Shown here one piece after another: positions 18,425-25,796 of a stretch of 64,000 nt of DNA. Under the pieces are notes generated by a model. That model was not told the DNA's origin, ran no database searches, and saw only the letters and a list, made by a program, of their open reading frames with translations. The stretch's first letter is position 1, and each line of letters opens with the position of its first letter. The position numbers and the translations under genes were made by a program. This stretch comes from an uncultured Candidatus Melainabacteria bacterium. GTDB lineage: Bacteria; Cyanobacteriota; Vampirovibrionia; Gastranaerophilales; Gastranaerophilaceae. Location of the stretch: NCBI GenBank assembly GCA_947570135.1, contig CANOTP010000005.1:1-64000 (forward strand), read 5' to 3'.

Positions 18425-18485
18425 AATCCGAACTTGTTTCGGAATCGATATCAGTAAGATGCTGAAACAAGTTCAGCATGACAAG
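18425..18485 (+). repeat. Inverted pair of palindromic repeats between rplE and rpsN
   Basis: Two palindromes of one type lie in opposite orientation: CCGAACTTGTTTCGG at 18428-18442 and CTGAAACAAGTTCAG at 18462-18476. The second, with its flanks AAGAT and CATGACAAG, closely matches the repeat translated inside cca. Outer TTCAGCA (18419-18425) and TGCTGAA (18460-18466) also pair, so the RNA would form a compound hairpin. Confidence 0.7.
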
Positions 18486-18515
18486 TTAAAAGAAAGTACA
18501 AGATAGGAGAAATTC

Positions 18516-18722
18516 ATGGCTAAGAAAGCGATGATTAACAAAGAACTTAAACGCGAAAAACTTGCTGCTGCCGGAAAATACCCAACAGTAAGACTTCACA
18601 ACAGATGCTCAATCTGTGGAAGACCACACGGATTTCATAGAGATTTCGGGTTGTGCAGAATTTGTTTAAGAAAAATGGCTCACCAAGGTTTGTTACCTGG
18701 TGTAACTAAAGCAAGCTGGTAG
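18516..18722 (+). CDS. rpsN: 30S ribosomal protein S14, zinc-binding short type
   Basis: S14 is a late-assembling protein of the 30S head. The two Cys-x2-Cys pairs (CSICGRP and CRICLRK) with the adjacent [24 protein letters not shown] identify the zinc form. At 68 residues it is slightly longer than the usual 61, because of a Lys-rich N-terminal lead. The start follows AGGAG. A rho-independent terminator follows its stop, which closes the first ribosomal transcript. Confidence 0.94.
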   Translation: MAKKAMINKELKREKLAAAGKYPTVRLHNRCSICGRPHGFHRDFGLCRICLRKMAHQGLLPGVTKASW

Positions 18723-18741
18723 TCAATTTGTTAATAAACTT

Positions 18742-18773
18742 AAAAAGAGCGGGAAATATTTTCCGCTCTTTTT
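18742..18773 (+). terminator. Rho-independent terminator after rpsN
   Basis: AAAAAGAGCGG pairs with CCGCTCTTTTT around a GAAATATTTT loop, with a 3' run of Ts. It splits the S10/spc gene set after rpsN, which is unusual. Confidence 0.85.
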
Positions 18774-18878
18774 GTATGAAGAAATGTAAAATAAAAGGGC
18801 AATAATTTTAACAAAAAATACTTTATATAGAAGTAAGTGTAGTGGAATTTGTTTTAATGGTTAAAAAGGAGTATTGTT

Positions 18879-19433
18879 ATGGCAGTAGGAAATGTTGAAA
18901 TTATCGGACCTCGCAGAATTACTGATTTAGGAGATGGCAGATATATGTCTAATCCGACCCAACCCGGAATAATTGGTTCGGGTATTATTGATGAAGCCGC
19001 AGTTCAGGCTTTACGTGAAAAATATTCAGGACAAGACGGATATGTAAAAAATCCGGGGCTTGTAACTATGCCTGTTTCTGAAGAGCAGTTAGAAAAGCTA
19101 ATGGAAGTATATAAAAGACTTCAGACAGAACATGCAGATGAAGCTAATAAACCTGTTATGAGCGAGTCAGATTTTAATAAAAAGATGTTGTTGTATTCTA
19201 TGGGCGGAGTTCTTCCAATGGTTTACGGTTTACAGGATGAAGAATTTCAAAAGGCTCGTGAATATTATACAAATAATACCGATACAAAAACAGGAAAAGT
19301 TATTGATGTTGTGAAAAAAGCTGTATGTTGCGGATTATTTGGAGTAGGCGGATTTTTAGTAGCTAAAAAGCTTCCTGTTTTAAAAGATGTTGCAACTAAA
19401 GTTATAAGTAAAGTTGCAGGGTTATTCAAGTAG
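18879..19433 (+). CDS. Hypothetical protein with C-terminal membrane segment
   Basis: A 184-residue protein with no recognised family. The N-terminal half is polar and begins MAVGNVEIIGPRRITDLG. A middle part is acidic and helical. Near residues 150-165 it has a hydrophobic stretch (VCCGLFGVGGFLVAKK) and a Lys-rich amphipathic tail. AAAGGAG precedes the start. It is flanked by two terminators and lies between the rpsN and rpsH blocks, so it is an insertion in an otherwise conserved operon. Confidence 0.7.
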   Translation: MAVGNVEIIGPRRITDLGDGRYMSNPTQPGIIGSGIIDEAAVQALREKYSGQDGYVKNPGLVTMPVSEEQLEKLMEVYKRLQTEHADEANKPVMSESDFNKKMLLYSMGGVLPMVYGLQDEEFQKAREYYTNNTDTKTGKVIDVVKKAVCCGLFGVGGFLVAKKLPVLKDVATKVISKVAGLFK

Positions 19434-19450
19434 TTTAAATTTATGTAATA

Positions 19451-19484
19451 AAAATCCCCTTATCTTAGATGATAAGGGGATTTG
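19451..19484. terminator. Bidirectional terminator between two convergent small genes
   Basis: AAATCCCCTTATC pairs perfectly with GATAAGGGGATTT around TTAGAT. A-run on one side and T-run on the other let it end both the gene to the left and the minus-strand gene to the right. Confidence 0.85.
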
Positions 19485-19488
19485 TTAT

Positions 19489-19791
19489 TTATGCAATTTT
19501 TTCAAATTTTTGACCGCATTTATTCATGCAATCTTCAAATTTTGAATCCCGAGAATCAGGAATATTGTATTTAACAACGCAAGGAGCTGTATTATCTTCG
19601 TTGTATTCTCCTTTGAAAAAGTCTGTAATTTTTGTGTAGATATCGTTTTGGTTTTTGGCTTCTTGTAACCATACACCGAGCATCAAATCTCTTTCCAAAC
19701 ATGCTTCTCCGTTTGGCATTGTTTGGTTTGCATTTAACAGATATTCGCCTGTAAAGTGTGGAGTTACTGTGTTAATTGATGAAATATTCAT
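19489..19791 (-). CDS. Hypothetical small protein with N-terminal FTG motif
   Basis: A 100-residue protein of unknown family. The first residues MNISSINTVTPHFTGEY are Ser/Asn/Thr/Ile-rich and end in FTG, as in several other lineage-specific proteins here. The rest is acidic, with four cysteines (one each near residues 30, 70, 83 and 87). The start follows AAAGGAAAA on the minus strand. It points against the ribosomal genes and sits in their spacer, opposite the gene at 18879. Confidence 0.65.
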   Translation of the reverse strand: MNISSINTVTPHFTGEYLLNANQTMPNGEACLERDLMLGVWLQEAKNQNDIYTKITDFFKGEYNEDNTAPCVVKYNIPDSRDSKFEDCMNKCGQKFEKIA

Positions 19792-19877
19792 TATTTTTCC
19801 TTTCAGTCGTTACGTTTCTATTAAATCATTTGATAAAAATTTTTGCTAATAAAATGTAATATTTTTACAAAATTTAA

Positions 19878-19906
19878 TTTACAACAGGAATTTTTCATGT
19901 AATAAT
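19878..19906 (+). promoter_or_regulatory. Probable promoter for the rpsH-rplF-rplR block
   Basis: TTTACA (19878-19883) is followed after 16 bases by TAATAA with a preceding TG. It sits about 140 bases ahead of rpsH, in the only intergenic stretch from which this block could be transcribed after the two terminators. The -10 match is imperfect. Confidence 0.4.
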
Positions 19907-20044
19907 AAGCTTACAGTTCCAGACTGCCGAGGAACGCTTTGAGGTACAAAGGTATCAAATAAAGCAGAATTAGCTCGGTAAGTGGTGTAATAGTTAAGAT
20001 ACTGCCTTGTAACTGTGAGGTAAGTCTATGAAAGGAAAAACGAT

Positions 20045-20443
20045 ATGTCAATGACAGATCCTATAGCAGATATGCTGACAAGAATCAGAAATGCTAACAT
20101 GGTTAAACACGAAACAGTAGAAGTACCTGCTTCAAAATTAAAAGTTGAATTAGCAAGAGTACTTAAAGAAGAAGGTTATATTTCTGATTACGAAGTAAAA
20201 GAAGCTGGTAAATTCAAAGTTATTTCTATCACTTTGAAATACGACGAAAGCGGTAAATCAGTTATCACTAAGCTTCAAAGAGTTTCAAAACCTGGTTTGA
20301 GAAGCTACTCAAAATCTAAAAACTTGCAAAAAGTTTTAGGCGGTATGGGTATTGCTATTGTATCAACACCAAAAGGTTTGTTAACAGATAGAAAAGCAAG
20401 AAAAGAAAACGTAGGCGGCGAAGTTCTTTGCTACGTTTATTAA
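20045..20443 (+). CDS. rpsH: 30S ribosomal protein S8
   Basis: S8 binds the 16S central domain and is the spc operon repressor in E. coli. Typical segments are [31 protein letters not shown], then [16 protein letters not shown], then [31 protein letters not shown]. It has 132 residues. AAAGGAAAAA precedes the ATG. The roughly 180-base leader between promoter and ATG is long enough for autoregulation. Confidence 0.95.
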   Translation: MSMTDPIADMLTRIRNANMVKHETVEVPASKLKVELARVLKEEGYISDYEVKEAGKFKVISITLKYDESGKSVITKLQRVSKPGLRSYSKSKNLQKVLGGMGIAIVSTPKGLLTDRKARKENVGGEVLCYVY

Positions 20444-20449
20444 TTTAAA

Positions 20450-20484
20450 ATTTACTGAATGTAATTGGTAGAAAGATTCAGTAA
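20450..20484 (+). other. Perfect 10-bp hairpin between rpsH and rplF
   Basis: TTTACTGAAT (20450-20459) and ATTCAGTAAA (20475-20484) are perfectly complementary with a 15-base loop. No U-run follows, so this looks like an RNA-processing or stability element rather than a terminator. Confidence 0.55.
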
Positions 20485-20516
20485 AAGTATTTAATATACC
20501 ACAAGGAGAAATTAAA

Positions 20517-21056
20517 ATGTCAAGAATTGGTAAAAAACCTATAGAAATTCCTCAAGGCGTTGAGGTTAAAATCGAAGGGCAAGTTGTAACAGCTAAAGGA
20601 CCTTTAGGTACAGAAGTTGTTAACGTTCGTCCTGAAATCGCAGTAAAAATCGAAGATAATCAAATTGTATTATCAAAAGTAGGTACATCACGTGAAACTG
20701 ATGCTTTGTTCGGTTTATCAAGAACTTTAGTTGCAAACGCAGTTACAGGTGTTAAAGAAGGTTTCGTTAAGAAGCTTGAAATCAACGGTGTAGGTTACAG
20801 AGCACAAATGCAAGGTACAACTTTGAATATGGCTTTAGGATATTCTCACCCTGTTGATATCGTACCTCCTGAAGGTATTACAATTTCGGTTGAAGCTAAC
20901 ACAAAAATCACTGTTAAAGGTTCAAACAAACAAATGGTCGGTGATGTTGCGGCTTTAATCAGATCAAAACGTAAACCTGAAGTATACAAAGGTAAAGGTG
21001 TTAAATACGAAGGTGAATACATCAGACGTAAAGCAGGTAAAGCAGGTAAGAAATAA
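20517..21056 (+). CDS. rplF: 50S ribosomal protein L6
   Basis: L6 supports the sarcin-ricin loop region and factor binding. Diagnostic parts are MSRIGKKPIEIPQGVEV, GPLGT, GVKEGFVKKLEINGVGYRAQ, LGYSHPVDIVPPEGI, and the C-terminal signature AALIRSKRKPEVYKGKGVKYEGE. The 179-residue length is standard. AAGGAG precedes the start. A small unrelated gene follows 20 bases later, before rplR. Confidence 0.96.
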   Translation: MSRIGKKPIEIPQGVEVKIEGQVVTAKGPLGTEVVNVRPEIAVKIEDNQIVLSKVGTSRETDALFGLSRTLVANAVTGVKEGFVKKLEINGVGYRAQMQGTTLNMALGYSHPVDIVPPEGITISVEANTKITVKGSNKQMVGDVAALIRSKRKPEVYKGKGVKYEGEYIRRKAGKAGKK

Positions 21057-21076
21057 TCTAAAGGCTGCTTAAAAGT

Positions 21077-21376
21077 ATGAATGTAACTTTTTCCGGAATA
21101 TATGATATTAACTTTCCTACAGGAACTAAACTTGCGGAAATTAATTCAAAATATCAACAAGCCAAAATGTTTTATGAAAAATATTACGGTTACAATAAAA
21201 ATATGTCGGCATTAGGAGTTCATATTTTAAAGGATTCAACAGGAAAAAATACTCCTATTATTAGGATAAATACTCCTTATGATAATCCTATATTGATGGC
21301 AGAACTTTTTAAAGTTATAGATGAAAATCTTGCTCGTCAATATATAGCCAAAACAAAAGTAGATTTATATGTATAA
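21077..21376 (+). CDS. Hypothetical small protein inserted between rplF and rplR, N-terminal FSG motif
   Basis: A 99-residue protein without recognised family. It opens MNVTFSGIYDINFP, a short version of the FTG/SFG N-terminus found in neighbours. The rest has a helix rich in Lys and Tyr and a mixed alpha/beta pattern with no membrane span. It is co-directional with the ribosomal genes, 20 bases after rplF and ahead of a long hairpin and rplR, so it is very likely cotranscribed. Only a weak ribosome site is visible. The position is unusual, since rplF and rplR are normally adjacent. Confidence 0.65.
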   Translation: MNVTFSGIYDINFPTGTKLAEINSKYQQAKMFYEKYYGYNKNMSALGVHILKDSTGKNTPIIRINTPYDNPILMAELFKVIDENLARQYIAKTKVDLYV

Positions 21377-21378
21377 TG

Positions 21379-21419
21379 CCCATATAAACCCTTGAAGTGG
21401 TTTTTCAAGAAGGTTTGGG
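21379..21419 (+). other. Hairpin upstream of rplR
   Basis: CTTGAA (21391-21396) pairs with TTCAAG (21404-21409); AAACC with GGTTT and CCCA with TGGG extend the stem. It lies between the inserted small gene and the rplR ribosome site. Confidence 0.5.
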
Positions 21420-21441
21420 TAATATGAAAGGATAAAATAAA

Positions 21442-21810
21442 ATGATTAAACAACAAACAAGAAAACCAATAGTTCAAAAAAGACACAGATCAATCAGAGT
21501 TAAGTTAGCAGGAACTGCTGAGTTCCCAAGACTTGCTGTATACAGAAGTACAAAACACATTTATGCTCAGTTAATCGATGATGAAAATCATGTAACATTA
21601 GCTTCAGCATCATCTAACGACAAAGATCTAAGAGAAAAATTAGCTCATGGTGGCAACATTGAAGCTGCTAAAGTTGTTGGTGAAGCAATTGCTCAAAAAG
21701 CTAAAAAAGCAGGCGTTGAATGTGTTGTATTTGACCGCGGAGGTTTCTTATATCACGGTCGTGTTGCAGCATTGGCTGATGCCGCAAGAGAAGCAGGTTT
21801 GATGTTCTAG
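21442..21810 (+). CDS. rplR: 50S ribosomal protein L18
   Basis: L18 binds 5S rRNA with L5. The family pattern is present: [36 protein letters not shown], then [44 protein letters not shown]. It has 122 residues. AAAGGAT precedes the start. A terminator follows its stop, and rpsE, rpmD, rplO and secY do not follow, so the spc operon ends early here. Confidence 0.95.
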   Translation: MIKQQTRKPIVQKRHRSIRVKLAGTAEFPRLAVYRSTKHIYAQLIDDENHVTLASASSNDKDLREKLAHGGNIEAAKVVGEAIAQKAKKAGVECVVFDRGGFLYHGRVAALADAAREAGLMF

Positions 21811-21826
21811 TCAAATTTGAATGATT

Positions 21827-21861
21827 AAAAAACAGCGCGGATTTATCCGTGCTGTTTTTTT
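21827..21861 (+). terminator. Rho-independent terminator after rplR
   Basis: AACAGCGCGG pairs with CCGTGCTGTT (one G-T pair) around ATTTAT, with an A-run before and T7 after. It ends the truncated spc block. Confidence 0.9.
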
Positions 21862-21899
21862 GTTGTACAATAAAATTAAAATTTTAGGAATTAAGAATT

Positions 21900-22565
21900 A
21901 TGAAAAAGAAGTGTGAAATTATCAGTTTAGGGGCTAACTGTATGCCAAGAAGTGTCTTGACGCGTAATGGAATAAAACCTTCAAAGTCCGAGGGTGAATT
22001 ATCTTGCCCGTTTGATTTAGCCATACATCCGATTACATGCGTTATAAAAGCTTTGGAAGACAACTTTATAACATATTTTGACGGATTGTATTTTGAATCA
22101 AATAAAAAACATATTTTCGATTTTTCAACGAAAAGAGATGTTTGGAAAAAGACTGACGGTACACGTTTTAATCATGATACGGATTGTGGAAAAAATGATT
22201 TTGAAAAATTAAAATTACGGTTCCAAAAACGTATTGAAAATTTTAATAAGATTTTGGATTCAGGCGCTCCGATTTTATTTGTAATTTATATCAAAGATGA
22301 GGAAAGCCGTCAATATATAAATAAACTGTATGACACACTGCAATTAAGATTGCGCGGGGGTGTGTTTTTGTTGCCTGTGATTGATTTTAACGGAATCACG
22401 AATGAAGATTTTTACCCGCAGATTAAGGTGTTGAATTTGCCAAAACCGTGTGAGAATTATTTTGATACTTGGTATCGGAGTAAGTTTAAAAAATCTTCTT
22501 TAGGTCCTTATACTGAAAAATGTATTTGTGAATTTGTTCAAAATATTATAAATAACGAGTTTTAG
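21900..22565 (+). CDS. DUF1796 family putative cysteine peptidase
   Basis: The 221-residue protein starts IISLGANCMPRSVLTRNG and has SCPFDLAIHP near residue 35. This is the SLG-x-NC ... PFDW pattern of DUF1796, predicted papain-like peptidases whose catalytic Cys is in the first motif. A later D-x-R-F-N-H-D segment (TRFNHD, near residue 80) fits the family's second conserved block. The biological role is unknown; members are often found with polysaccharide or surface genes. A TACAAT -10-like box and AGGA lie upstream. Confidence 0.65.
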   Translation: MKKKCEIISLGANCMPRSVLTRNGIKPSKSEGELSCPFDLAIHPITCVIKALEDNFITYFDGLYFESNKKHIFDFSTKRDVWKKTDGTRFNHDTDCGKNDFEKLKLRFQKRIENFNKILDSGAPILFVIYIKDEESRQYINKLYDTLQLRLRGGVFLLPVIDFNGITNEDFYPQIKVLNLPKPCENYFDTWYRSKFKKSSLGPYTEKCICEFVQNIINNEF

Positions 22566-22580
22566 AAAAGGCGGGAAGAA

Positions 22581-23429
22581 TTGAAAATTAAGATATTTTT
22601 AAGTGTATTGTGTTTATTGGTTAACAGTGCCGGTTTTGCTTATGAGATTAACGGAAATACCGTAACTCAAACTCCTAACGGCGGAATAAGGATTGAATTG
22701 GCAAATCCTATGCGTTTGGATATGGATAAATCAATAGGTTCTGCAAGGGCTGAATGGGAAGCTTTTACTATTCAACCCGGCAGTTTGCTGACAAGAGATA
22801 AAGTCCCGCCTATCGGTTGGGAGATTATATCAAACCCTAATAACTTAAATCTTTCGGTATATTTAACAGATATGGCAGATAAAATTCATAGAAATCTGCT
22901 ATTGGAAAAAGAGCATAAATCAGGACAAATGAGTGTAAACGTTAAAATTCAAAAAAACGGTGCTATCACTGATTTAAAGGTTGTTAAATCTACGTATGAT
23001 AAAGAGCAGGAAGAAAAAATTCTTAACGCAATAAGAGCGGCAAAAGGTGAAATGTTTCTTGATATGCCAAGTTTTAAACCGATAGAAGTTTGTTTTACTT
23101 TTATAAATTTTGAACAAGTTGACCCTGATGTTGCTGAGCCTGATTTCGGACCGTATATGAGAGAGTTACAGCGCCGTATTAAAGCTGCTTGGAACCCTCC
23201 AAAAGATAGTTATACCAAAAGGATTACCGTGTTGATGAGGATTGCTAAAGGCGGCAGCCTCGAAGCTTGCAAAGTTTTTCAATCGTCAGGTAATCCAAAA
23301 GCGGATAAGGCAGCAATGGATGCGGTTTATTCGGTTGCTCCGTTCAAGCCTTTGCCTGCTGACTATAAAGGTAAATCAGTAGATATTCAATTTACCTTTG
23401 ATTATAATGTGTTTTTACCGTCAAGATAA
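22581..23429 (+). CDS. Secreted protein with two TonB C-terminal-like domains
   Basis: A signal peptide is evident (lysine, then FLSVLCLLVNSAGFA), so the 282-residue product is exported. Two similar domains follow: one near residues 110-175 (MSVNVKIQKNGAITDLKVV...EEKILNAIRAA) and a second near 190-280 (YMRELQRRIKAAWNPP, KADKAAMDAVYSVAPFKPLP). Both show the TonB C-terminal beta-alpha-beta pattern. There is no N-terminal transmembrane anchor plus Pro-rich linker as in true TonB, so periplasmic binding is more likely. The start is TTG with GGGAAG ahead. The 3' end overlaps trmFO by 28 bases. Confidence 0.7.
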   Translation: MKIKIFLSVLCLLVNSAGFAYEINGNTVTQTPNGGIRIELANPMRLDMDKSIGSARAEWEAFTIQPGSLLTRDKVPPIGWEIISNPNNLNLSVYLTDMADKIHRNLLLEKEHKSGQMSVNVKIQKNGAITDLKVVKSTYDKEQEEKILNAIRAAKGEMFLDMPSFKPIEVCFTFINFEQVDPDVAEPDFGPYMRELQRRIKAAWNPPKDSYTKRITVLMRIAKGGSLEACKVFQSSGNPKADKAAMDAVYSVAPFKPLPADYKGKSVDIQFTFDYNVFLPSR

Positions 23430-24721
23430 CTTTTTAATGATTCAATTGCGCGGTTTGCCATAAGTTCGCCTTTGAGTTTTTTGTTTTTTCGTTCTTTCTT
23501 TGGCAGTTCAACAGGTGGAACGATTCCCCAGTTTGAGTTAATCGGCTGGAAGTTATCGTGCTCCGGGTTTGTAATATAGTGTGTTAAAGCACCTAACATT
23601 GTATCTGGAGGCAAATCAAGCAACGGCTCATCAGATAACAATTTTGCCATATTTATACCTGCTAAAAGTCCTGAGGCGATTGATTCGGTGTAACCTTCAG
23701 TTCCCGTGATTTGTCCTGCAAAAAACATGTCTTTACGCTCACGTGTTTGGAGGGTTGGATGTAAAAGTGTCGGGGAATTTATAAACGTGTTTCTGTGCAT
23801 AACCCCGTATCTTACGATATTCACGTTTTCAAGCCCCGGGATTGATTGTAATAGTTCTTTTTGAGCACCCCACTTGAGGTTTGTTTGGAATCCTACAAGG
23901 TTAAACAGGGTTTTTGCAGAGTTATCCTGTCTTAATTGAACAACGGCGTAATTTTTTTCTCCTGTGCGTTTATCAATAAGTCCGACAGGCTTCATCGGGC
24001 CAAAACGCAGTGTATCAACTCCGCGGGAAGCAAGTACTTCAATCGGAAGACAGCTTTCAAAGAATTTTGCGCCCTTTTCAAAGTCATGCTGTTCGATTCG
24101 CGGTGCGTTAATAAGTATATTATAAAATTTTTCATACTGTTCTTGGTTCATCGGACAATTTATATATGAAGCTTCACCTTTATCATAGCGGCTTGCCCAG
24201 AACGCTTTGTCAAAATCTATTGAATCTTTTTCAACAATCGGTGCGATTGCGTCAAAAAAGTGCAGATATTCGCTTTTCGTAAACTCTTTTATTGCGTCTG
24301 TGAATTTCGAGCTTGTTAAAGGCCCTGAGGCAATAATTGTCGGAGTGTCGGGAATTTTTGTGACTTCTTCTCGGATTAAATTAATATTAGGGTTTTGTTC
24401 AATTTTTTCTGTTACGGTTTGAGAAAACAGATGTCTGTCTATTGCAAGCGCGTTACCTGCGGGAACCGTACAGTTTTTGGCGATTTCAATAAGCTCGCCG
24501 CCCAGGATTTCCATTTCGTGTTTTAAAAGTCCGCTTCCGTTTGTTATATCGTATGAACCTAAGCTGTTTGAGCAGACAAATTCCGCACAGTCTTTTGTTG
24601 TGTGTGCTCCTGTTTCAACATTCGGACGCATTTCGTATAAATTAACTTTAAATCCTCTTTTTGCAAGTTGTAGGGCCGCTTCTGAACCCGCTAAACCTGC
24701 TCCGATTATATTTACTTCCAT
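23402..24721 (-). CDS. trmFO: Methylenetetrahydrofolate-tRNA-(uracil-54-C5)-methyltransferase TrmFO
   Basis: TrmFO makes ribothymidine (T54) in tRNA using methylene-THF and FADH2. The FAD-binding motif IIGAGLAGSEAALQLAKRG is at residues 5-23. It continues with EMRPNVETGAHTT, FVCSNSLGS, and GTLK-type LLKHEM regions, plus VGFQTNLKWGAQKELLQSIPGLENVNIVRYGVMHRNTFI, all typical. At 439 residues it has the standard size. It converges with the TonB-domain gene and shares 28 bases with it. Confidence 0.95.
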   Translation of the reverse strand: MEVNIIGAGLAGSEAALQLAKRGFKVNLYEMRPNVETGAHTTKDCAEFVCSNSLGSYDITNGSGLLKHEMEILGGELIEIAKNCTVPAGNALAIDRHLFSQTVTEKIEQNPNINLIREEVTKIPDTPTIIASGPLTSSKFTDAIKEFTKSEYLHFFDAIAPIVEKDSIDFDKAFWASRYDKGEASYINCPMNQEQYEKFYNILINAPRIEQHDFEKGAKFFESCLPIEVLASRGVDTLRFGPMKPVGLIDKRTGEKNYAVVQLRQDNSAKTLFNLVGFQTNLKWGAQKELLQSIPGLENVNIVRYGVMHRNTFINSPTLLHPTLQTRERKDMFFAGQITGTEGYTESIASGLLAGINMAKLLSDEPLLDLPPDTMLGALTHYITNPEHDNFQPINSNWGIVPPVELPKKERKNKKLKGELMANRAIESLKSYLDGKNTL

Positions 24722-24764
24722 TCTTGAAGTTTAGCGAAGATATGCTTAAGTGTCAATTATTATT

Positions 24765-25499
24765 TTATTCCCAGGGGTAATCTTTATCAATTTGCCAGCC
24801 TGCGCGACGAATTTTTTCTGCACAATATAAACCTTTACTTTTACAACTGTTATTAATATCTATGTTTGAATGATTGGCACCCATTGGTGTTGCATTGTTT
24901 TCTTCAAGGTTAATTTGAAAAGCAAAAACATCTCGACCTATTGTGTTAGGTTGTTTTGTTCCGTTTAAATCGACGTAAATCTCTTCAGTTCCTCTATATA
25001 TGAGTTTATCCTGATTATCTTCATCTTTAACGATTTTCATCAGCATTACAAAATATGTGATACCATCTGTTGTGGAAAAAAATGCTTTCCCGACTTCGTA
25101 ACCCGTGTAAACTGAATGTCCATGTGGCTCGCCGTTAAGGTATTTGTACATAATATAATTTTTTCTGTTATTAATAATTGTCGGTGCATTTAGGTGTGCA
25201 AACCAATATTTTTCAAAAAATTCTTGTATTATGTTTTCATTAATATCAGACTGTGAGGTTAAGAATGATGCAGCGTCACCGTTTTCAGTCGAGGAACTTC
25301 GTGCAATTTGGTTTAGAATGGCATAAACTTTTTTCAGTTTTACAACGGTTTGTTTCTTTTGGTATGATGCTATAAGGTTTGGTATGGTCATTGCAGCAAC
25401 TATCCCTATTATGCCCAGTGTGATTAAAACTTCTGCAAGTGTAAATCCGCAATGTTTTAAGATTTTTATAGTTTTTAAGTTATACAATTCTACCCCCAT
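24765..25499 (-). CDS. Prepilin-like protein (type IV pilin/pseudopilin family)
   Basis: The leader ends KHCG and is followed by FTLAEVLITLGIIGIVAAMTIPNL, a prepilin peptidase site with Glu at +5 and the N-methylated hydrophobic helix. The globular part has YVDLNGTKQPNTIGRDVFAFQ and ends CAEKIRRAGWQIDKDYPW. The gene at 57439 ends almost identically (CAEKIRRSGWQIDKSYPW). The annotated ATG at 25499 has no ribosome site; a TTG 4 codons later is preceded by a G5 run and could be the true start. It is divergent from an XRE regulator 87 bases away. It is probably exported and assembled by a type IV pilus/T2SS-like machine. Confidence 0.85.
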   Translation of the reverse strand: MGVELYNLKTIKILKHCGFTLAEVLITLGIIGIVAAMTIPNLIASYQKKQTVVKLKKVYAILNQIARSSSTENGDAASFLTSQSDINENIIQEFFEKYWFAHLNAPTIINNRKNYIMYKYLNGEPHGHSVYTGYEVGKAFFSTTDGITYFVMLMKIVKDEDNQDKLIYRGTEEIYVDLNGTKQPNTIGRDVFAFQINLEENNATPMGANHSNIDINNSCKSKGLYCAEKIRRAGWQIDKDYPWE

Positions 25500-25535
25500 T
25501 GAATATCAATAACCATCTGATTATTTAACAGTTTA

Positions 25536-25552
25536 GTAGACATAGCGTCTAC
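25536..25552. promoter_or_regulatory. Candidate operator between prepilin and XRE regulator
   Basis: GTAGAC (25536-25541) and GTCTAC (25547-25552) form an inverted repeat with a 5-base spacer in the 87-base divergent gap. Phage-type regulators commonly bind such sites, so it is a candidate site for the regulator at 25587. Confidence 0.4.
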
Positions 25553-25586
25553 GACAATCTATAGCTACTGTATCACAATAATTTAT

Positions 25587-25796
25587 ATGAGTAAAGATAT
25601 TTGTAAAATTTTTGGTAAACGTTTATATAAATTCCGCACGCAAAAGGGACTTTCGCAGGAAGAGTTGGGGTTTGAAGTCGGATTGGATAAGACTACAATC
25701 GGCAAGTATGAGCTTGCTAAACGTTGCATAAATATCAGACAGGCAAAAGCTATCGCTGATGTTTTGGGGATTAAGATGTCTGATTTATTGGATTAG
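25587..25796 (+). CDS. XRE-family helix-turn-helix transcriptional regulator
   Basis: A 69-residue Cro/CI-type protein. The helix-turn-helix reads KGLSQEELGFEVGLDKTTIGKYELAKR around residues 19-45, followed by a hydrophobic dimer helix ending in MSDLLD. No sensor domain is present. It lies divergent to the prepilin at 24765, as in the pair at 58 kb, and probably controls it and itself. No ribosome site precedes its ATG, which suggests a leaderless message. It overlaps the next convergent gene by 4 bases. Confidence 0.85.
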   Translation: MSKDICKIFGKRLYKFRTQKGLSQEELGFEVGLDKTTIGKYELAKRCINIRQAKAIADVLGIKMSDLLD

